Source of the DNA: Vibrio navarrensis
GTDB lineage: Bacteria > Pseudomonadota > Gammaproteobacteria > Enterobacterales > Vibrionaceae
Direction: 5' to 3'
DNA: 64,000 bases
NCBI RefSeq assembly: GCF_015767675.1
Contig: NZ_CP065218.1
Span: 1,331,397-1,395,396 of the forward strand
Shown here: positions 61,208 to 64,000 of the stretch, in pieces
How positions within the stretch are numbered: the stretch's first letter is position 1
Layout: every line of letters begins with the position of its first letter
Notes under the pieces: generated by a model
Seen by the model: only the letters and a program-made list of their open reading frames with translations
Databases searched by the model: none
Told to the model about the DNA's origin: nothing
Program-made: the position numbers and the translations under genes

Positions 61208-61939
61208 ATGAGTTCTCCTGCGTTTTTTGCACGGCTTTTTCACCATTCGAAGGCGATCACGCCCTATTTACATGGTGAGATAAAATCGCTGGCGGAGCGA
61301 GATAGGGATGCTTCGCTTATCTGTATCGAGCGCTCTAGCTCAGACACTATTCGCCAGGTCTACGAGAGTTTGCAGCAAGCACATCCTGAGGCTGGCGCTG
61401 CCTACTGGTTGACACGCACTTGGACGCTAGTTTGCTGGCAGCCAATCTTTGTTGCCTTGACCGCCATTTACACCTGCCGCGGCTTACCTAAACTCTCTTC
61501 GATGGCGCAGCATGTTCAGCCGAGTTTCATCAGCGGTTATCAATTTACCTCCACCGAGGTGTGGCAGGGCAGTGAAGAGGAGCTCATTGAGCGTGCAGGA
61601 CAAGAGCTCATGCGGCTGTTTGACTTTTTTCGTCTAGAAATGAGTGAGTGGACGCGCATTCGCCCCGGTTTTACCCAGCATCTTTTTGCCGATGGTCTGT
61701 TGGGATGTTTAGTGAGGCTCAGTGAGACCCATCCCGAACTGTCGGGCGAATATTTACTCCAACATGCGCGTTTGTGGCTCAGAGCCTGTGGAGTTCCGGA
61801 GAAATTGGCCGATTCGCTCAACTATCAAGCTGAAACAAAGCAACTCACCTTAGTGCGTACCAGTTGCTGCTTGGTTTACAAATGCCAAGGGCGTCCGCTT
61901 TGTCGTGACTGCCCACGTCATCCCGACAACAAACGTTAA
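61208..61939 (+). CDS. Siderophore ferric iron reductase, FhuF-like 2Fe-2S protein
   Basis: A 243-residue cytoplasmic reductase that would release iron from imported ferric siderophores. The C-terminal cluster-binding motif is RTSCCLVYKCQGRPLCRDCPRHP: two adjacent cysteines, then C-x-x-C, as in FhuF. A helical FhuF-like body precedes it (SFISGYQFTSTEVWQG; FADGLLGCLVRLSETHPELSGEYLLQHARLWLRACG). ATG 61208 follows AGGGTAAG at a slightly long spacing. No transport gene is directly attached, but three iron importers lie in this window. Confidence 0.82.
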   Translation: MSSPAFFARLFHHSKAITPYLHGEIKSLAERDRDASLICIERSSSDTIRQVYESLQQAHPEAGAAYWLTRTWTLVCWQPIFVALTAIYTCRGLPKLSSMAQHVQPSFISGYQFTSTEVWQGSEEELIERAGQELMRLFDFFRLEMSEWTRIRPGFTQHLFADGLLGCLVRLSETHPELSGEYLLQHARLWLRACGVPEKLADSLNYQAETKQLTLVRTSCCLVYKCQGRPLCRDCPRHPDNKR

Positions 61940-62046
61940 GGATGCTTTTTCAAGGTTAGTCTGTTTAACTCTTGCACAGATTGCTTGACGAATAGACCGG
62001 GTGGGGTGCTTTTTAAGCAGTTGAATCAATTAAAGTAAATTTCTTG

Positions 62047-62074
62047 TTGACCTGAAAACTTAATCCGTTAAAGT
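62047..62074 (+). promoter_or_regulatory. Promoter of the tRNA-Leu/tRNA-Cys operon
   Basis: TTGACC, a 16-base spacer and TAAAGT, followed by a GC-rich discriminator (ACGCCTCG), a pattern typical of growth-rate and stringent-controlled stable RNA promoters. Confidence 0.7.
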
Positions 62075-62136
62075 ACGCCTCGTTCTCACGGCAAAGCTCG
62101 TTAGAACAGATGGTGTCTCCCATCGCAGTATGCGTT

Positions 62137-62223
62137 GCCCTGGTGGTGAAATCGGTAGACACAAGGGATTTAAAATCCCTCGACTTTCGAGTCGTGCCGG
62201 TTCAAGTCCGGCCCGGGGCACCA
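62137..62223 (+). tRNA. tRNA-Leu (TAA)
   Basis: An 87-base class II tRNA with encoded CCA and a long variable arm. Acceptor GCCCTGG pairs with CCGGGGC, and anticodon loop TTTAAAA gives UAA. It is followed 15 bases later by tRNA-Cys in the same transcript. Confidence 0.95.
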
Positions 62224-62233
62224 TCACATTTCT

Positions 62234-62314
62234 TCAAAGGCGCGTTGGCAGAGTGGCTATGCAGCGGATTGCAAATCCGTGGACCTCGGTTCGACTCCGG
62301 GACGCGCCTCCATT
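62234..62314. repeat. 81-bp perfect direct repeat, right copy (contains tRNA-Cys)
   Basis: Identical to 52022-52102, same orientation. Confidence 0.85.
62239..62312 (+). tRNA. tRNA-Cys (GCA), second identical copy
   Basis: The 74 bases are identical to the tRNA at 52027-52100, including CCA. This copy shares its promoter with tRNA-Leu. Confidence 0.95.
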
Positions 62315-62506
62315 TACTCCCAAATCTCTTTTTTAAATTGGTTTTGCGTTGTCTCTGTGGCGTGCCTCAAATACTTCTTCTCGCCAGTCTCTAAATCATG
62401 CTTAAAGCGAAACTGCCAACTGAATAGTCAGTAACGGCTTGTATTTGATAATATTTGGTTATAAATTGTTAACGACTTATTTATAAAATGATTTAGGAAG
62501 TAAAGC

Positions 62507-62761
62507 ATGGAATCGCTCACAAACGTTTTGGTTGTCTTCATCATCTTCGCCGCTATTTTTGGCAGTGGCATGTTGAAAATTGTGCTCAATCACAGAGAAA
62601 AAGTAAAAGCGCTCGAACTGACAGACACACGCAAGTCATCAAGCAGTGACCATGACGAGTTGCGTTTGCAAGTCGAAAAGTTGACTCAGCGCGTGGTTGT
62701 ACTTGAGAAAATTGTCACCGACCAAAAATACCAACTCGAAAAAGAGATCGCTTCTTTGTAG
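62507..62761 (+). CDS. PspB-like small membrane protein with coiled coil
   Basis: An 84-residue protein with one N-terminal membrane helix (LVVFIIFAAIFGSGMLKIVL) and a cytoplasmic coiled coil (DELRLQVEKLTQRVVVLEKIVTDQ). This plan matches PspB, an envelope-stress adaptor, and its relatives. The other psp genes are not adjacent, so it is a PspB-like protein rather than pspB itself. AGGAAG precedes the ATG, and a terminator follows. Confidence 0.65.
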   Translation: MESLTNVLVVFIIFAAIFGSGMLKIVLNHREKVKALELTDTRKSSSSDHDELRLQVEKLTQRVVVLEKIVTDQKYQLEKEIASL

Positions 62762-62769
62762 TTGTGACT

Positions 62770-62797
62770 CAGGCCAGTTTGTTGGCCTGTTTTGTTT
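62770..62797 (+). terminator. Terminator of the PspB-like gene
   Basis: CAGGCCA pairs with TGGCCTG across 6 bases, followed by TTTTGTTTTT. It lies just before the convergent lipase gene end. Confidence 0.8.
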
Positions 62798-62803
62798 TTG
62801 CTG

Positions 62804-63592
62804 TTAACGCTCATCAAAAAAATCTTTATTTCTAATGTACTTGCTCATCAGATGATAGGAAAAGGGCCTCAGGACCCAACTGAGTAGCGAGCGTCCTAGT
62901 CTTTCGTAAGTCGGGGTGTTCTCAAAAATACGTCCGTTGTATAACCAAAGCATTTTACCAGCATGCCAGTAAAGAAACGGAACGGGCGGCATAAAGGTGA
63001 CGATATCGAGATCGCAGCAGATGCGGTAGGTTTTGTGCGCCAAAACGTAATGGCGTGGAAAACGCCAGTCGCCAATCGCAGGCTGACCAAAAGTGACCAC
63101 ACGTTTGATGGATTTGGGGTACTTGCGCTCTAGATAGTCCGCAAAAACACAACCAATCGCCCCTCCCGAGGAATGGCCAGTAATCGTGATACGTTTTCCT
63201 TCAAATAGCAGCGGTAATACGGTTTGTTCTAGCTTATCTAACACGCTCATACCAAGGGTATCGGCATTGCGTGATGGTTGGCTCTCTTGATGTAACAGAT
63301 GGTAAAAACCAGCATGGATGCGGTAAGGTAGATCTAAATGACGGCAACTTCTCGTCCATAATGCAAAGTTAAGCAGCCAGTCACTGAGACTGTGAGAGCC
63401 TTTTATCACCACCACCGCTTCATCCGAGTCTTTACTCCACAACACTCGAATCATGGTTTTACCAAACTGATTTTTGATAATGCGTTGTCCGTTTGGATCA
63501 AACCCGTAGCGAGTCTGTTTGAATACTCTCGGGTAGGCAAGGCTGCACAGCACGGCATAACGTTCATATTGATAGCGTTTTAGCGGCTTCAC
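62804..63592 (-). CDS. Class 3 lipase-family alpha/beta-hydrolase
   Basis: A 262-residue hydrolase. The nucleophile elbow TGHSSGGAIGCVFADYL near 138 has the serine of the G-x-S-x-G motif. Upstream is VVIKGSHSLSDWLLNFALW, the conserved strand and oxyanion region of class 3 lipases, and VTFGQPAIGDWRFPRHY follows near 170 with an Asp. The late DIVTFMPPVPFLYWHAG is the family's catalytic Asp/His neighbourhood. No signal peptide is visible, so it is probably cytoplasmic or exported without one. It appears to start with GTG. Confidence 0.8.
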   Translation of the reverse strand: MKPLKRYQYERYAVLCSLAYPRVFKQTRYGFDPNGQRIIKNQFGKTMIRVLWSKDSDEAVVVIKGSHSLSDWLLNFALWTRSCRHLDLPYRIHAGFYHLLHQESQPSRNADTLGMSVLDKLEQTVLPLLFEGKRITITGHSSGGAIGCVFADYLERKYPKSIKRVVTFGQPAIGDWRFPRHYVLAHKTYRICCDLDIVTFMPPVPFLYWHAGKMLWLYNGRIFENTPTYERLGRSLLSWVLRPFSYHLMSKYIRNKDFFDER

Positions 63593-63654
63593 AAAAGATA
63601 CTCTGCGGGAATGGTGCCGCTAGCATATAAAGCGTTTGTGAAAATTACATGACC

Positions 63655-64000
63655 TCAATCATTGATGTCGACAAAGGCGACGCTGTTTTTACCGCTTTTT
63701 TTCACGCGATACATGGCGGCATCGGCTTTTTCATAAATATCATCAAATGGCTGGCCCGCGCCTTGAAAGAGGCAAACACCAATACTTAATCCAATAGAAA
63801 CCTTAGGCGCAAATTCAAACGGGTTAGAGAGGCGAGAAAGAAGCTGATCGCAGATGTGCATTATCTCAATGCGTTCAACGTATTGGCACAACATCACAAA
63901 TTCATCTCCGCCTAAGCGGCCAATTTGGCTGTTTGTCTGCGTTACTTGTTTGAGACATTGCGCAACGGCAATCAGGACACCGTCACCGGTTTTGTGCCCC
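63655..64000 (-). CDS. GGDEF-domain protein, C-terminal part (cut by window end)
   Basis: The minus-strand frame is open to the window edge; the visible ~115 residues are the end of a diguanylate cyclase domain. The active-site motif is intact (GRLGGDEFVML), preceded by TGDGVLIAVAQ and followed by VSIGLSIGVCLF and YEKADAAMYRVKKSGKNSVAF. It would make cyclic di-GMP. The upstream sensor part is outside the window, and no I-site (RxxD) is visible in the part seen. Confidence 0.85.
   Translation of the reverse strand, partial: GHKTGDGVLIAVAQCLKQVTQTNSQIGRLGGDEFVMLCQYVERIEIMHICDQLLSRLSNPFEFAPKVSIGLSIGVCLFQGAGQPFDDIYEKADAAMYRVKKSGKNSVAFVDIND

Noticed and set aside
62110..62394. Frames running across the tRNA-Leu and tRNA-Cys genes
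   Set aside because: Both tRNAs are unmistakable; the frames are by-products of tRNA sequence.
1..64000. CRISPR arrays, transposases, integrases, prophage genes, rRNA
   Set aside because: None seen: no regularly spaced repeats and no recognisable transposase, integrase or phage structural proteins.

Overview
The window reads as part of a Vibrio genome, most likely the second chromosome of a V. vulnificus-like species. The evidence is a quorum-regulatory Qrr small RNA with a sigma-54 promoter and a LuxO-type site, CueR, DbpA, TorT/TorS, HelD and YccS homologues, several Fur-box-controlled iron uptake genes, and overall composition. The species is an inference; the genus is fairly secure. Genes are densely packed on both strands, and most transcription units end in clear intrinsic terminators.

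Region by region. 1-5.3 kb: a chemoreceptor interrupted by an in-frame stop codon, then a divergent Fe-complex-type ABC importer (binding protein, permease, ATPase) around a weak Fur box. 5.3-9.7 kb: a duplicated-domain DUF3012 lipoprotein, a GST/quinone-reductase-like operon repressed by its own TetR through two identical operators, and dbpA. 9.8-12.2 kb: a universal stress protein/SulP transporter operon. 12.6-20.2 kb: a siderophore locus with a VctPDGC/FatBDCE-like ABC importer, cueR, an AraC regulator, a TonB-dependent receptor and a DUF2218 protein, with Fur boxes ahead of the importer and the receptor. 20.3-26.3 kb: small membrane proteins (one behind a near-consensus Fur box), a YccS-like FUSC protein and helicase IV. 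26.3-31.5 kb: two tandem methylglyoxal synthase paralogues, torT and torS. 31.6-39.4 kb: Cti fatty-acid isomerase, two paralogous exported coiled-coil/PEGA proteins (one fused to an FGE-like domain without the catalytic cysteines), and a bacterial FAN1 nuclease. 39.4-50.4 kb: transporters (OFA-family MFS, DcuC, TauE/SafE), a solute-binding protein, a dCache-type chemoreceptor, a group II PLP decarboxylase, MAPEG and START-domain proteins, and a YqfB-type amidohydrolase.

50.4-52.0 kb is an accessory hot spot: a qrr sRNA gene, a 3' remnant of a secreted-protein gene with a PPC-like domain, and a RES/Xre toxin-antitoxin pair. 52.0-62.3 kb is bounded by two identical tRNA-Cys genes (81-bp perfect direct repeat). 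Between them lie a GH31 lipoprotein, a Fur-box-preceded peptide/nickel-type ABC importer with a fused double ATPase, a TetR/HPP pair with a double operator, a FhuF-like ferric-siderophore reductase and a tRNA-Leu. The window ends with a PspB-like small protein, a class 3 lipase-like protein and the C-terminal end of a GGDEF protein.

Functionally the strongest theme is iron: two Fe-complex importers, one TonB receptor, a possible third peptide-type importer, a small Fur-box membrane protein, a DUF2218 protein and a ferric reductase. No siderophore biosynthesis genes are present, so the cell probably scavenges xenosiderophores or uses siderophores encoded elsewhere. The most notable observations are the qrr gene beside a TA module and gene remnant, the tRNA-Cys-flanked 10-kb segment, the PEGA/FGE-like paralogue pair, and the stop codon within the first chemoreceptor.
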